Shown here: positions 1 to 8,718 of the stretch, in pieces
Layout of the letters: every line of letters begins with the position of its first letter
How positions within the stretch are numbered: the first letter of the stretch is position 1
Assembly (NCBI GenBank): GCA_035316325.1
Contig: DATHJB010000036.1
Span: 1-62,866 of the forward strand
From: Acidimicrobiales bacterium
GTDB taxonomy: Bacteria; Actinomycetota; Acidimicrobiia; Acidimicrobiales; VFJN01
DNA length: 62,866 bases
Direction: 5' to 3'
Program-made: the position numbers and the translations under genes
The notes under the pieces: model-generated
Seen by the model: the letters and a program-made list of their open reading frames with translations, nothing else
What the model was told of the DNA's origin: nothing
Databases searched by the model: none

Positions 1-497
1 TCGAGCTGGATGCGCTCGCGCAGACCGGCGAGCAACGTCGGCCCGTGTCCGGCAAGGACCGGCTGCACAAGGAACTCGTACTCGTCGATCAGTCCCAGAT
101 CTGCCAACGCCAGGGGGAGCGTCACGCCACCCACCCACAGGCCCTCGCCTGGCTCCTGCTTGAGCCGCTGAACCGCTTGCCCCAAGTCGCCTCGCACCAG
201 CTCGGCATTCCAATCGACCCCGCCCAGCGTGCTCGACACGACGTACTTCTTCGCTCGGTCGATGGTCTCGGCGAACGGGATCTCCCACTCACCCATCCAG
301 TCAGGCCACGTGCCCGTGGCCGGCCGCCGCCACGCCGACTCCATCATCTCGTAGGTCACCCGGCCGAAAAGCAGGGCATCGGCTCGTTCCATCTCCGCGG
401 TCCAGTAGCGCATCGACTCCTCGTCCGGGGGGAGCCCTGCCTCGTGATGGCAGCAGCCGTCGAGCGTGACGTTGATCGAGTATCGAAGTGGTCTCAT
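1..497 (-). CDS. Dihydrofolate-reductase-family protein (RibD C-terminal-like), 3' end outside the window
   Basis: The minus strand reads openly from an ATG at 497 to the window edge, about 165 codons without a stop. The protein begins MRPLRYSINVTLDG, the usual opening of RibD_C/DHFR-like proteins, which are NADPH-dependent reductases often of unknown substrate. It continues with ADALLFGRVTYEMMESAW (the FGRxTYE nucleotide-binding motif) and, near the cut, GLWVGGVTLPLALADLGLID and YEFLVQPVLAGHGPTL, the conserved end of the family. The start is supported by an AGGGAG ribosome site about 8 bases upstream. Only the last few residues should be missing. It is divergent from the isochorismatase-like gene. 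The substrate cannot be told from sequence; these proteins are rarely true DHFRs. Confidence 0.85.
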   Translation of the reverse strand, partial: MRPLRYSINVTLDGCCHHEAGLPPDEESMRYWTAEMERADALLFGRVTYEMMESAWRRPATGTWPDWMGEWEIPFAETIDRAKKYVVSSTLGGVDWNAELVRGDLGQAVQRLKQEPGEGLWVGGVTLPLALADLGLIDEYEFLVQPVLAGHGPTLLAGLRERIQL

Positions 498-620
498 CTC
501 GTTGCTCTCCCTTGATGGCGCGCCGCGCGTTCACCGGACCGTACTCAGACCACTGCCGGCGCCATTTCTCATCGGCGCCCCGATCCCACAGAAACACTCA
601 TAGGGGTACATGTGTTCGTG

Positions 621-626
621 TAGTCT
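621..626 (+). promoter_or_regulatory. -10 box of a probable leaderless promoter (isochorismatase-like gene)
   Basis: TAGTCT lies 8 bases before the ATG at 635. No ribosome-binding site is visible between them, so transcription probably starts at or next to the start codon. No clear -35 box is visible. Confidence 0.45.
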
Positions 627-634
627 GGTGGTCG

Positions 635-1303
635 ATGAGTGAGCTTCCGGTCGTCCATCCCAGCGGGGTGATCCCACAGGCCCTCGTCGACAAGGTCGTC
701 GCCCGGCGCGGCGGCCGGCTCCACGTGCACCCTCCGCCCGACGGGCAGCGCACCGCGTTCGTCGTGGTCGACCTCGACGAGCACTCGTGCCAGCGGGCGG
801 AGGCCGACGACGGGCTCTACCGCCCGGTGAACGCGGTCGCCGCGGCGGTGCGTGCCGCCGGCGGGACGGTGGCCTTCGTGACCACGTCCATCACGAGTCC
901 CGAGGCGTTGGAGGGCACGCTCGGGGTCGAGCTCGCCGCCGAGTACCACGACGCGGCGGGTCCCGGTGGCGCGGGCACGCGCCTCGCCCCGGGCCTCGAC
1001 GTCCGCCCGGGCGACCTGCGGGCGGTGAAGGCCCGGGCCAGCGCCTTCTTCCCGGGCAACTGCAACCTCCACTCCCGGCTGCGGGTCCGAGGCGTCGAGT
1101 TCGTGCTGATCGGTGGTCTGGTCACCAACGTGTGCTGCGAGTCGTCGGCCCGGGACGCCCACGAGCTCGGCTACCGGGTCACGATGGTGTCCGACGCGCT
1201 GATGGGCCAGTCGTTCGGGCTGCACGAGGCCTCGCTGGCCACGTTCTTCCGCATCTTCGGCGACGTCCGACCGAGCCGGGAGGTGGTCGCCCTGTTGAGC
1301 TGA
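635..1303 (+). CDS. Isochorismatase-family cysteine hydrolase
   Basis: This 222-residue protein carries the three catalytic positions of the isochorismatase/nicotinamidase fold: Asp in VVDLDEHSC, Lys in AVKARASAFFPGN and Cys in GGLVTNVCCESSARDA, where a cis-peptide precedes the nucleophile. Family members hydrolyse isochorismate, nicotinamide, ureidoacrylate or N-carbamoyl compounds in the cytoplasm; the substrate here is not evident. The ATG at 635 was preferred over an upstream in-frame start because a TANNNT box lies 8 bases before it and the family fold begins soon after. The stop abuts the stop of the convergent flavin-binding gene with no base between (TGA then TCA). Confidence 0.85.
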   Translation: MSELPVVHPSGVIPQALVDKVVARRGGRLHVHPPPDGQRTAFVVVDLDEHSCQRAEADDGLYRPVNAVAAAVRAAGGTVAFVTTSITSPEALEGTLGVELAAEYHDAAGPGGAGTRLAPGLDVRPGDLRAVKARASAFFPGNCNLHSRLRVRGVEFVLIGGLVTNVCCESSARDAHELGYRVTMVSDALMGQSFGLHEASLATFFRIFGDVRPSREVVALLS

Positions 1304-1813
1304 TCAGGCCGGGAAGCGATAGCGGGTCTGGGTGGCGGGCTCCCTGCCGAAGGAGAGGACCTTGGTGGGGGTCACGCCGAAGACCAGGCCGCGACGGCCG
1401 TCGGCGTCGCGGAAGGCGTCGCCCTCCACGCCGAAGTCCCAGTCGAGCTTCGACTTCCAGAGCGCCGCCAGGGCGTGGAGCTGCGGCTCGTCGGTCACGG
1501 CGACGGCGGTCCCCTCGACGACCACGTCGAGGCCCGACCGGAGCCGGTTGGTGCCGGTCGTGAGGATGCAACGGGGCTCCGACCCGAGGTTCTTGGACTT
1601 CTGTTCGGCATCACCGGTGCAGAAGTAGAGCGTGCCGTCGAGCCAGATCGCCGGGAGCGGCGTGACGTGCGGTCGCCCGTCGCCGCGCACGGTCGAGAGC
1701 CAGAAGATCTCGGAGGTCGTCAGCACGTCGACCACGTCGGCCCACGGTCGTGCGACGGCGCCCGGCTCGCTGAACCCTTCGTGGAGCTCCACCTTCGGTT
1801 CGTTGTCGGCCAT
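1304..1813 (-). CDS. Pyridoxamine-5'-phosphate-oxidase-fold (split beta-barrel) protein
   Basis: This 169-residue protein has the FMN/F420-binding split-barrel pattern: FWLSTVRGDGRPHVTPLPAIW, then DGTLYFCTG, EQKSKNL and RCILTTGTN. The C-terminal VFGVTPTKVLSFGR resembles small actinobacterial PNPOx-like or F420-dependent reductases and heme-degrading relatives. The length fits a single domain. Cofactor and substrate cannot be assigned by eye; an F420 role is plausible because this genome has npdG and an LLM-class oxidoreductase. The start is the ATG at 1813. The gene is convergent with the isochorismatase-like gene and divergent from the PadR operon. Confidence 0.8.
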   Translation of the reverse strand: MADNEPKVELHEGFSEPGAVARPWADVVDVLTTSEIFWLSTVRGDGRPHVTPLPAIWLDGTLYFCTGDAEQKSKNLGSEPRCILTTGTNRLRSGLDVVVEGTAVAVTDEPQLHALAALWKSKLDWDFGVEGDAFRDADGRRGLVFGVTPTKVLSFGREPATQTRYRFPA

Positions 1814-1944
1814 CGACGCCCTCCTCTATCGGTTCCACGGATCGCCCGTCACGTCATAGACCTCGCCTGGGCCCGGAACTCATCGCTCGATCCCCGCCTG
1901 TTGCCACCGTCGGGTCACTATTCGCTTGGTGTATTCACTCGATG

Positions 1945-1950
1945 TATAGT
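1945..1950 (+). promoter_or_regulatory. -10 box of the PadR-ABC operon
   Basis: TATAGT is followed by exactly seven bases and then the GTG start at 1958, a typical actinobacterial leaderless arrangement. Just upstream are two TGTAT copies 13 bases apart, which could be part of a PadR operator, though PadR sites are usually palindromic. Confidence 0.6.
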
Positions 1951-1957
1951 CCGCCGG

Positions 1958-2482
1958 GTGAACATTCCGTGCACGCTGTTGGGGCTGCTCGAACCGGAGC
2001 CGGTCCACGGGTACGAGCTGAAGCGGGCGTACGACCATCGCTTCGGTCAGGACAAGCCGCTCCCGTTCGGGCAGGTGTACGCCACGCTCGGTCGGCTGGA
2101 GCGCGACGGGCGGGTCGAGGCCCGGGGCACCGAGCCCGGGTCGGGGCCCGAGCGCAAGCGCTACGCCATCACCGCCGAGGGCGTGACCGCGCTGGAGCAG
2201 TGGCTCACCCGGCCCGAGCCGCCCGAGCCTCACCTGCAGTCGGTCCTGTTCACCAAGGTCGTGCTCGCACTGGTGTCCGGGCGACCCGCCGACCGGTTCC
2301 TCGACGCCCAGCGGGCCGCCCACCTGGAGCGCATGCGCGAGCTGACCGCCCAGCGCCGGGCCGGTGGCCTGGGTCACGCCCTGCTGGCCGACTATGCCCT
2401 GTTCCACCTGGAGGCCGACCTCCGCTGGATCGACATGACCGAATCCCGACTCGACCAGCTCACGGCGGAGGTCACCACATGA
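1958..2482 (+). CDS. PadR-family transcriptional regulator
   Basis: This 174-residue protein has the PadR winged-helix N-terminus: LLGLLEPEPVHGYELKRAYD, FGQVYATLGRLERDG and KRYAITAEG. A helical C-terminal dimerisation domain follows. PadR proteins repress efflux or detoxification operons and release DNA on binding a small ligand. The GTG at 1958 was chosen because it directly follows the winged-helix boundary and is placed seven bases after TATAGT. The stop overlaps the start of the ABC ATPase gene (ATGA), so the regulator and the transporter are one operon, and autoregulation is likely. The ligand is unknown. Confidence 0.9.
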   Translation: MNIPCTLLGLLEPEPVHGYELKRAYDHRFGQDKPLPFGQVYATLGRLERDGRVEARGTEPGSGPERKRYAITAEGVTALEQWLTRPEPPEPHLQSVLFTKVVLALVSGRPADRFLDAQRAAHLERMRELTAQRRAGGLGHALLADYALFHLEADLRWIDMTESRLDQLTAEVTT

Positions 2483-3159
2483 GTGGCGGATTGCTCGTCG
2501 CCCGGGAGGTCACCCGGTCGTTCGGGGCGACGCCGGCGCTGCGGGGGGCCGACATCGCCGTCGCCGCCGGCGAGATCGTGGCGATCATGGGTCCCAGCGG
2601 CTCCGGCAAGTCGACCCTGCTGCACTGCCTGGCCGGCATCCTCACCCCCGACGCGGGTGAGGTGTGGTTCGACGGCGACCGCGTCGACGTGATGAGCGAC
2701 AAGGCCCGCACCGAGCTGCGCCGCCGGCGGTTCGGGTTCGTCTTCCAGTTCGGGCAGCTCGTCCCGGAGCTCGCCGCGGTCGAGAACGTGGCGCTGCCGC
2801 TGCTGCTGGCGGGACGTCCCCGGGCGGAGGCGCTGGCCGAGGCGGCGCCGTGGTTCGACCGCCTGCGCCTCGGTGAAGGCATCGAAGGTCGGCGGCCCGG
2901 AGAGCTGTCCGGTGGCGAGGCCCAGCGGGTGGCCCTGGCCCGGGCGCTGGTCACCCGGCCCGACGTCGTCTTCGCGGACGAGCCGACCGGCTCGCTCGAC
3001 TCCCTCGCCGGCGAGCTGGTCATGGACCTGCTGGTCGACGTCGCCCGTGACCAGCAGGCGACGGTGGTGCTGGTCACCCACGAGCCGCGGGTGGCGGCCT
3101 ACGCCGACCGCGAGGTGGTCGTCCGTGACGGCCGGGCCCTCGACCGGGTCGCGACGTGA
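2479..3159 (+). CDS. ABC transporter ATP-binding protein, MacB/LolD/FtsE class
   Basis: This 226-residue ATPase has Walker A GPSGSGKST near residue 38, the Q-loop in FGFVFQFGQLVPELAAVENV, the signature LSGGEAQR, Walker B VVFADEP and the D-loop GSLDS. The TVVLVTHE segment supplies the switch histidine. The short length without fused membrane domain is typical of MacB/LolD ATPases that work with FtsX-type permeases. It overlaps the PadR gene by four bases and lies ten bases before the permease gene, so the two should form one mechanotransmission-type transporter. Confidence 0.92.
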   Translation: MSGGLLVAREVTRSFGATPALRGADIAVAAGEIVAIMGPSGSGKSTLLHCLAGILTPDAGEVWFDGDRVDVMSDKARTELRRRRFGFVFQFGQLVPELAAVENVALPLLLAGRPRAEALAEAAPWFDRLRLGEGIEGRRPGELSGGEAQRVALARALVTRPDVVFADEPTGSLDSLAGELVMDLLVDVARDQQATVVLVTHEPRVAAYADREVVVRDGRALDRVAT

Positions 3160-3169
3160 GGGTGGCGGC

Positions 3170-5434
3170 ATGATTCGGCTTGCGGGACGGCTGACGGCCG
3201 GGGGTGGACGGGAGGCGGTGGTGCGGCTGGTGCTGACCGGTGTGGGCATGGCGTTGGCGGTTGCCATGCTGCTGTTCGCCGCGGTCGGGTTCCCGGCGCT
3301 GCACGCTCATGACGTCCGCCGGGGTTGGCTGGAGACGTCGGCCGACAACGACCGGCCGGCGCAGGACGAGAGCGCCACCGACCCGCTGCTGTGGCGGCTC
3401 GCCACCGGGCGCTTCGAGGGCCACGACCTGGTGCGCGTCGACGTCGCCGCCGAAGGCCCGGATGCACCACTGCCGCCCGGCCTCGAGCGTCTGCCCGGGC
3501 CCGGCGAGATCGCGGTGTCGCCCCGGCTGGACGAGCTGCTCGACGCCACCGACCCCGCGCAGCTCGCCGACCGGTTCCCGGGTCGGATCACCGCCACCGT
3601 CGGACGTGACGCGCTGGCCTCACCCGACGACCTGGTGGCGTTCGTCGGCCATGCGCCTGCCGAGCTGCAGGACGAGACGGGCGTCGTCACGGTGCGCAGC
3701 ATCGAGTCGGCCCCGGCGAGCCGGGCCGTGACCCAGGAGATGCGCGTGGTGCTGGCCGTCGGCGGGGTCGGGTTGCTCGTGCCCGTCGTCGTGTTCGTGG
3801 CGACCGCCACCCGCCTGGCCGCGGCCCGCCGCGAGCAGCGCCTCGCCGCCCTGCGCCTGGCGGGCGCCACGCACCGCCAGGTCGGAGTGGTCGCCGGGGT
3901 CGAGGCGGCCGCCGCCGCGGCCGGCGGGACGGTCGTGGGGTTCGTGGGGTTCCTGGCGCTCCGCCCGTCGGTGGCCCGCGTCCCCTTCGATGGCGCCAGC
4001 TTCTACCCGTCCGACCTGCGGCTCTCGCCCGCCTGGGCGGTCCTGGTCGCCCTGGGGGTGCCACTGCTCGCCGTGGGTGCGGCCATCGTGTCGCTGCGCC
4101 GGGTCCGCATCTCCCCGCTCGGGGTCGCCCGGCGGTCCGTGCCCTCCCGCCCGAAGGCCTGGCCGCTGCTGCTGGTCGCCGCGGGCATGGCGTTCCTGGC
4201 CCTCGTGGTCGTCTGGTCCGGGCGCTCGAACGCCGAGGACGCCGAGAGCTACGCCGTCGGCCTGGCGTTCCTGGTGCTGATCGTCGGGATCGCACTGTCG
4301 GGCCCGTGGCTCACCGCCCTGGCGGCCCGGGGCATCGCCCGGTTCGGACGCCGGGCGCCGTCGCTGCTGGCGGCCCGCCGGCTCCAGGACGACCCCGCGG
4401 CCGGCTTCCGGGCCATCAGCGGCCTCACCCTGGCGGTGTTCGTCGGCACCGTGTTCAGCGGCATCGCCGCGAGCGTCCTCGCCGACGAGCACGTCGACGC
4501 TGCCGACCTGGCACCCGGCGTGGTCGCCGCCGCGCCCCACGCCGCGCGGCCCGAGCCGCCGCCGACGGGCCCGGACGCCGGCCCGGCACCACCGGCCGTC
4601 CCTCGGCGGCCCGAGCTGGACGCCGCCCGCACCACCCAGCTCGTCCGCGACCTGGCCAGGACAGACGGTGTGGAGCGGGTCGTCGTCGCCCGGGCGTTCC
4701 CCGACGACCTCGACCTGCTCACCGCGCTCGTCCGTTCGGGCGCCGACATCGGCGCTCCCGTCCTCGTGAGCTGCACCGACGCCGAGGCGCTGGGCTTCGA
4801 GCCGTGTGCCGGCACGACGGTGGTCGAAATGACGGGCCAGCACGTCGAGCCGACCGGCTTCGTCGCCCCGATCCCGGGCGATGCGCTCGAGGACCTGCCC
4901 CCGGTCGCCGTCGCCGCGGCCACCGACGGACAGGTGGCGACCATCGAGGCGGTGCGCACCCGGTTGGAGCTGGGCGTCCCGGGCGCACAGCCGATCACCC
5001 AGCGCGACATCGACGCCGAGAGCCGCAGCCAGCTCGACACCATGCAGCGGGTCAGCAACATCGGGCTCTCGGTCACCCTGGTGATCGCCGGATGCAGCCT
5101 CGCGGTCGCCGTGGCCGGCGCCATCGTCGAGCGCAAGCAGCCCTTCGCCCTGCTGCGCCTGGCCGGCACCCGGCTCTCCGACCTGCACCGGGTCGTGCTG
5201 GCCGAGGCGGCGGCGCCGCTGCTGATGATGGCCGGGGCCAGCGTCGGCCTGGGGTTGGTGGTCGCGGCGCTGGTCATGGCGGCCGGCAGCGGCGGCGACC
5301 AGACCTTCGTCCTGCCCGGCCTCGACTACTGGTTGTCCCTGGTCGGCGGTCTCGCGGTCGCCCTGCTGGTGGTGCTCGCCACCCTCCCGCTGCTCGACCG
5401 CCTCACCGCCCTCGACGCCACCCGCTTCGAGTGA
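3170..5434 (+). CDS. FtsX-like ABC transporter permease
   Basis: This 754-residue membrane protein has an N-terminal helix near residues 20-42 followed by an extracytoplasmic stretch of about 150 residues. A first FtsX-like helical block includes the segment beginning VVLAVGGVGLLVP and the LRLAGATHRQVG motif. A second extracytoplasmic region and a second FtsX block (MQRVSNIGLSVTLVIAGCSL, then ALLRLAGTRLSDLHRVVLAE) close the protein. Duplicated FtsX blocks are usual for single-chain permeases of this class. The ATG at 3170 is preceded by GAGGGTGG. Together with the ATPase it probably exports a toxic or signalling molecule sensed by PadR; the substrate is unknown. Confidence 0.88.
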   Translation: MIRLAGRLTAGGGREAVVRLVLTGVGMALAVAMLLFAAVGFPALHAHDVRRGWLETSADNDRPAQDESATDPLLWRLATGRFEGHDLVRVDVAAEGPDAPLPPGLERLPGPGEIAVSPRLDELLDATDPAQLADRFPGRITATVGRDALASPDDLVAFVGHAPAELQDETGVVTVRSIESAPASRAVTQEMRVVLAVGGVGLLVPVVVFVATATRLAAARREQRLAALRLAGATHRQVGVVAGVEAAAAAAGGTVVGFVGFLALRPSVARVPFDGASFYPSDLRLSPAWAVLVALGVPLLAVGAAIVSLRRVRISPLGVARRSVPSRPKAWPLLLVAAGMAFLALVVVWSGRSNAEDAESYAVGLAFLVLIVGIALSGPWLTALAARGIARFGRRAPSLLAARRLQDDPAAGFRAISGLTLAVFVGTVFSGIAASVLADEHVDAADLAPGVVAAAPHAARPEPPPTGPDAGPAPPAVPRRPELDAARTTQLVRDLARTDGVERVVVARAFPDDLDLLTALVRSGADIGAPVLVSCTDAEALGFEPCAGTTVVEMTGQHVEPTGFVAPIPGDALEDLPPVAVAAATDGQVATIEAVRTRLELGVPGAQPITQRDIDAESRSQLDTMQRVSNIGLSVTLVIAGCSLAVAVAGAIVERKQPFALLRLAGTRLSDLHRVVLAEAAAPLLMMAGASVGLGLVVAALVMAAGSGGDQTFVLPGLDYWLSLVGGLAVALLVVLATLPLLDRLTALDATRFE

Positions 5435-5471
5435 CCGGCGAGAGCCGCGGAACCTGCGGCACCGACACGGC

Positions 5472-6869
5472 CTACGTGGCGACGTCGACCGCCAGGCCGT
5501 CGCCGGTGACCCGGAGGCGGGCGACGTGGAAGTACCGGCTGCTGGGGTAACCGACGTTGGGCTCGGAGTAGGCGTGGAACGCCACCCACGGAGCGCCCGC
5601 GGCGTCGCGGAAGACCTCGACGCCGCCCGGCCCGGCGAGCTTGTGGCCCGACCGGAGCACCCGGCCGTCGGCGGGCTTCGTGCAGGGGCCGGCGGGCCCG
5701 GCGCAGACGGCGTACGCCGCGGAGTAGGACCGTGAGCTCCAGTCGCCCCCGGCGTACAGCAGGAAGTAGCGGCCGCCCTCCCGCAGCAGGGTCGGCGCCT
5801 CGACCACGCTGTGCTCGAAGGCCCGGTCCACCGTTATTAGCGGCCGGGCGGGGACGAACGCCAGGCTCCGGCCGTCGGGCGCCAGCGCCTGCGACCAGAT
5901 CGTCGGCGCCCGGCCCCCGCCCTCCGACTTCCACAGCAGCGACAGGCGCCCGTCGGCGTCGACGAACGGGCTGGGGTCGATCGATCCGCCGTACTCGTGC
6001 TGGCACACCAGGGGTGCGGTCGAGTCGTCGAGGAACGGCCCGGCCGGTGACGATGCCACCGCCCGCGAGATGCACTGGAGGTGCGACGACGCCTCCCGGG
6101 CCGTGTAGTAGAGGACGTAGTGGCCGTCCCGGGCCAGCACCGCCGGCGCCCAGGTCGCGCCGGGCGAGGCCCACGCCGGCAGGGCGGCCAGGCCGTTGCC
6201 GACCAGCTCCCAGGTCTGCAGGTCCGTCGACCGGATGACCTGGACGTCGCCGGCGCCGGCGTTGGTGGAGTAGCCGTACCAGCGGCCGTCGCCCGCCCGC
6301 AGCACGAAGGGGTCGGCGAAGTCGTAGGGGAAGCGGGCGCCGGTGGCCAGGGCGAGGGTGCCGGCGCAGGGGCCGGAGGCGTCGCGCAGGGCGTCGACGG
6401 CCGCGTCGCTGTCGCCGCGCCCGTTGGCGTCGACGGCCCGGGCCACGCCGTCGAAGCAGGCCTGGGTCTCGCTGGAGTCGGCGGCGACCGCCATCCGCTG
6501 GAGGTCGATCTCCCGCTGGAGGGCGTCGACATCGGCGATCTCCGTCGTCGTCTCGCGTATGACGGCCTCGACCAGCTCGCGGGTGGCGACGGCGAAGTCG
6601 GTCTCCGACTGGATGAGGTCGACGGTGTCGCGGGTGAGGTCGGCGCGCACCTGCGTGCGGTCGACCTGGGTGCGGGCGTCGGCCAGGTCGGCCCGCGCGG
6701 CCTCGAGCCGGGTGCGGGTGTCGGCCAGGTCGGCCCGCGCCTGGCGGTACTCGTAGGCGAACACCGCGGTCACGACCACGACCAGCACACCGGCCACGAT
6801 CGTCACCGGCCGGCGCCGCGACCGCAGCGCCTCCAACGGCGGGGCGACCAGCGCGGCCAGCGCGATCAC
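5472..6869 (-). CDS. Membrane-anchored GH43-like glycosidase with an N-terminal coiled coil
   Basis: This 465-residue protein has a transmembrane anchor at about residues 21-38. A long charged, heptad-rich segment follows (about 40-145) and then a five-bladed-propeller glycoside hydrolase domain from about 175. All three GH43 carboxylates are visible: the base Asp186 in YDFADPF, the pKa-modulating Asp298 in GSIDPSPF and the acid Glu357 in SVVEAPTLL. GH43 enzymes act on arabinose- or xylose-containing glycans, so arabinogalactan-like or environmental polysaccharide is a plausible substrate outside the membrane. The GTG at 6869 overlaps the stop of the upstream gene (GTGA). The fusion of coiled coil and GH43 is unusual. 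Confidence 0.85.
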   Translation of the reverse strand: MIALAALVAPPLEALRSRRRPVTIVAGVLVVVVTAVFAYEYRQARADLADTRTRLEAARADLADARTQVDRTQVRADLTRDTVDLIQSETDFAVATRELVEAVIRETTTEIADVDALQREIDLQRMAVAADSSETQACFDGVARAVDANGRGDSDAAVDALRDASGPCAGTLALATGARFPYDFADPFVLRAGDGRWYGYSTNAGAGDVQVIRSTDLQTWELVGNGLAALPAWASPGATWAPAVLARDGHYVLYYTAREASSHLQCISRAVASSPAGPFLDDSTAPLVCQHEYGGSIDPSPFVDADGRLSLLWKSEGGGRAPTIWSQALAPDGRSLAFVPARPLITVDRAFEHSVVEAPTLLREGGRYFLLYAGGDWSSRSYSAAYAVCAGPAGPCTKPADGRVLRSGHKLAGPGGVEVFRDAAGAPWVAFHAYSEPNVGYPSSRYFHVARLRVTGDGLAVDVAT

Positions 6870-7357
6870 AGCGCCACCCCGGCCTCGGTGCAGGTGCTCT
6901 CGATGCGGCGGACGGTGGCCGCCAGCCCGTCGATGTCGCTCACCGCGATCTGGTTGAGCGCCTCGGCCACGCCGACCAGGCACTGGTCGAAGGCCTCGAG
7001 CCGGTTCTGGCGCCCGGCCAGGTCGAGCCGGGCGACGGCGAGCTGGTTCTCCAGGTCGCGCAGGACGGCCTCGGCGGCGTCGAGCTCCCGCGCCACGACG
7101 TCGCTCTCACCGCGGCGGACGGTCAGCGTGTCGATTCCGTCGGCCAGCGTCGCCACTTCGTCGCCGAGCTCGGAGTCGGCTGCGGTCAGGTCGTCCCGGG
7201 TCGCCGAGATCTCGTCGTCGGTGTGCCGTAGGGATGCTTCGGCCCGGTCGGTGGCGTCGCGGGTGCCGAACCAGGCCCGCCAGACGACGCTCAGCACCAC
7301 GAGCGTGACGACGATCCCGGCGGCCAGCGGGGCGATCCTTCGCGTTCGCTGACCCAT
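6866..7357 (-). CDS. Membrane-anchored coiled-coil protein, partner of the GH43-like gene
   Basis: This 163-residue protein has a basic N-terminus, one transmembrane helix at about residues 9-28 and then a continuous acidic, Leu/Val-heptad helix to about 125, ending in a small domain with two cysteines (FDQCL and IESTC). No enzymatic motif is visible. It resembles the N-terminal half of the adjacent GH43-like protein in plan (anchor, coiled coil, a Cys pair near ACFDG and GPCAG), so the two may pair through their coiled coils or derive from a duplication. Start: the ATG at 7357, preceded by GGGTGGG. Confidence 0.7.
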   Translation of the reverse strand: MGQRTRRIAPLAAGIVVTLVVLSVVWRAWFGTRDATDRAEASLRHTDDEISATRDDLTAADSELGDEVATLADGIDTLTVRRGESDVVARELDAAEAVLRDLENQLAVARLDLAGRQNRLEAFDQCLVGVAEALNQIAVSDIDGLAATVRRIESTCTEAGVAL

Positions 7358-7461
7358 CGGCCCACCCGCTCCTCCGGACTCGCGCCACGCTGTGCGGCCA
7401 CGAGCTTAAGAGAGGGGGAACGGCGTGTCCGCGCGACTCAGGCCGGTTTTACATGGTGTTC

Positions 7462-7851
7462 TCAGCAGGGGTCCTGGCCGAGGAGGTCGAGGTCGACGAC
7501 GCCGAGCCCGCGCACCACGTGGAGCACCCCGATGGCGACGCAGAGCAGGCCGAGGCCGGCTTCGAGAGTCGCCTGCTGCCCGGCACGGCGGCTGCGGACC
7601 AGCGCCAGGAGGCCCAGCACGATGGCGGGCGGGCCGAGGAGCAGCGGGGCGTAGTTGCGGTAGTCGCACTCGACCACGAGGCCGTTCTCCGTGCGGTGGT
7701 TGTGGTAGCTGAGCTCCAGCACGAAACCGACGGCCGAGGCGATCAGGCCGGCGAGGAGCACCGGGCTGAGGCGCCGGCTCGGCGGTGGGCCGACGGGAGG
7801 GGGTGGGCCGACGTGAGGGGGTGGCGCGGGCGGCGGGGACGGCGGTGACAT
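7462..7851 (-). CDS. Small integral membrane protein with a proline-rich N-terminus
   Basis: This 129-residue protein starts at an ATG at 7851 preceded by GGTGGAG. The first 30 residues are Pro/Ser/Gly repeats. Three predicted membrane helices follow: around VLLAGLIASAVGFVLEL, around LLLGPPAIVLGLLALV, and around GLLCVAIGVLHVVRGL. Two cysteines occur, one in the loop after the first helix (VVECDYRNY) and one at the extreme C-terminus. I do not recognise the family. Divergent from the DinB-like gene at 7961. Confidence 0.65.
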   Translation of the reverse strand: MSPPSPPPAPPPHVGPPPPVGPPPSRRLSPVLLAGLIASAVGFVLELSYHNHRTENGLVVECDYRNYAPLLLGPPAIVLGLLALVRSRRAGQQATLEAGLGLLCVAIGVLHVVRGLGVVDLDLLGQDPC

Positions 7852-7960
7852 GGCTCCACCATCGGACCACACGGCAGGCGCTGTGACCGGGCACATCCCC
7901 GTGCGCACCCCGGAGTGGCATATCGTCCCTCCCCGAGGGCGAGCCGAGGAGGAACGAAAG

Positions 7961-8548
7961 ATGGATGTCGCCAGCCTGCACAGCCGTTCGGTGGCCGAGT
8001 TCACGCGGCGGCTCGAGACCGTCGGCAACCGCTGGGACGCGACGACGCCGTGCGGCGCCTGGAACGTCCGGGCGCTGGTCAACCACGTGGTCGCCGAGGA
8101 CCTGTGGACCGTGCCGATGATGGACGGCGCCACGATCGCCGACGTGGGCGACCGCTTCGACGGCGACGTGCTGGGCGACGACCCCGTCGCGATCGGCCGG
8201 GCCGCAGCCGACGCCGCCACGATGGCGACCGCCAGCGCCGTGGTCGCCGGGCGGGTGGTGCACCTGTCCTTCGGCGACGCCCCGGCCGAGGAGTACGCCT
8301 ACCAGCTCGCCGCCGACCACGTCATCCACGGCTGGGACCTGGCGGTGGCCACCGGTGGCGACCCGGAGATGGAGCCCGAGCTGATCGAGGCGCTGGCGAC
8401 GTGGTTCGCGGCCCGCGAGGACGACTACCGCAGCTCGGGCGCGGTCGGTGACCGCCCGCCCGACGACGAGGCCGTGCTCGACGACGGCCCGCAGGGCCAG
8501 CTCCTCCGGGCCTTCGGTCGCGAGCCCGGCTGGTGCCCGCCCATCTGA
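7961..8548 (+). CDS. TIGR03086-type DinB-like metal-binding protein (mycothiol-dependent maleylpyruvate-isomerase fold)
   Basis: This 195-residue protein shows the TIGR03086 pattern: TPCGAWNVRALVNHVVAED near residue 30 and the later helix AADHVIHGWDLAVATGG. The conserved histidines are expected to bind a divalent metal, and members use mycothiol as co-substrate. A mycothiol ligase gene (mshC) is present in this window, which fits. Start: the ATG at 7961, seven bases after a strong AGGAGGA site at 7947-7953. The reaction catalysed is unknown. Confidence 0.88.
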   Translation: MDVASLHSRSVAEFTRRLETVGNRWDATTPCGAWNVRALVNHVVAEDLWTVPMMDGATIADVGDRFDGDVLGDDPVAIGRAAADAATMATASAVVAGRVVHLSFGDAPAEEYAYQLAADHVIHGWDLAVATGGDPEMEPELIEALATWFAAREDDYRSSGAVGDRPPDDEAVLDDGPQGQLLRAFGREPGWCPPI

Positions 8549-8718
8549 CCTGGACGAAGCCGCCGTCGTCGCGGCCGCCCGAGGGGAGGAGCTGGGCGGG
8601 GCGTATCACCCCATGGGGGTGGCGCCCATCGCCCGGGGGCGGCCGACGATGCGGCCGTGGGTCATCACGCTGGTGCGGGCGGTCCTGACCTTCGTGGTCG
8701 ATCGGCGAAGCTGAACGC

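Noticed and set aside
8549..8718. Possible small protein between the DinB-like and ZIP genes
   Set aside because: A short frame (ending LVRAVLTFVVDRRS) looks partly coding, but it has no own start with a ribosome site and continues as a frame overlapping the upstream gene.
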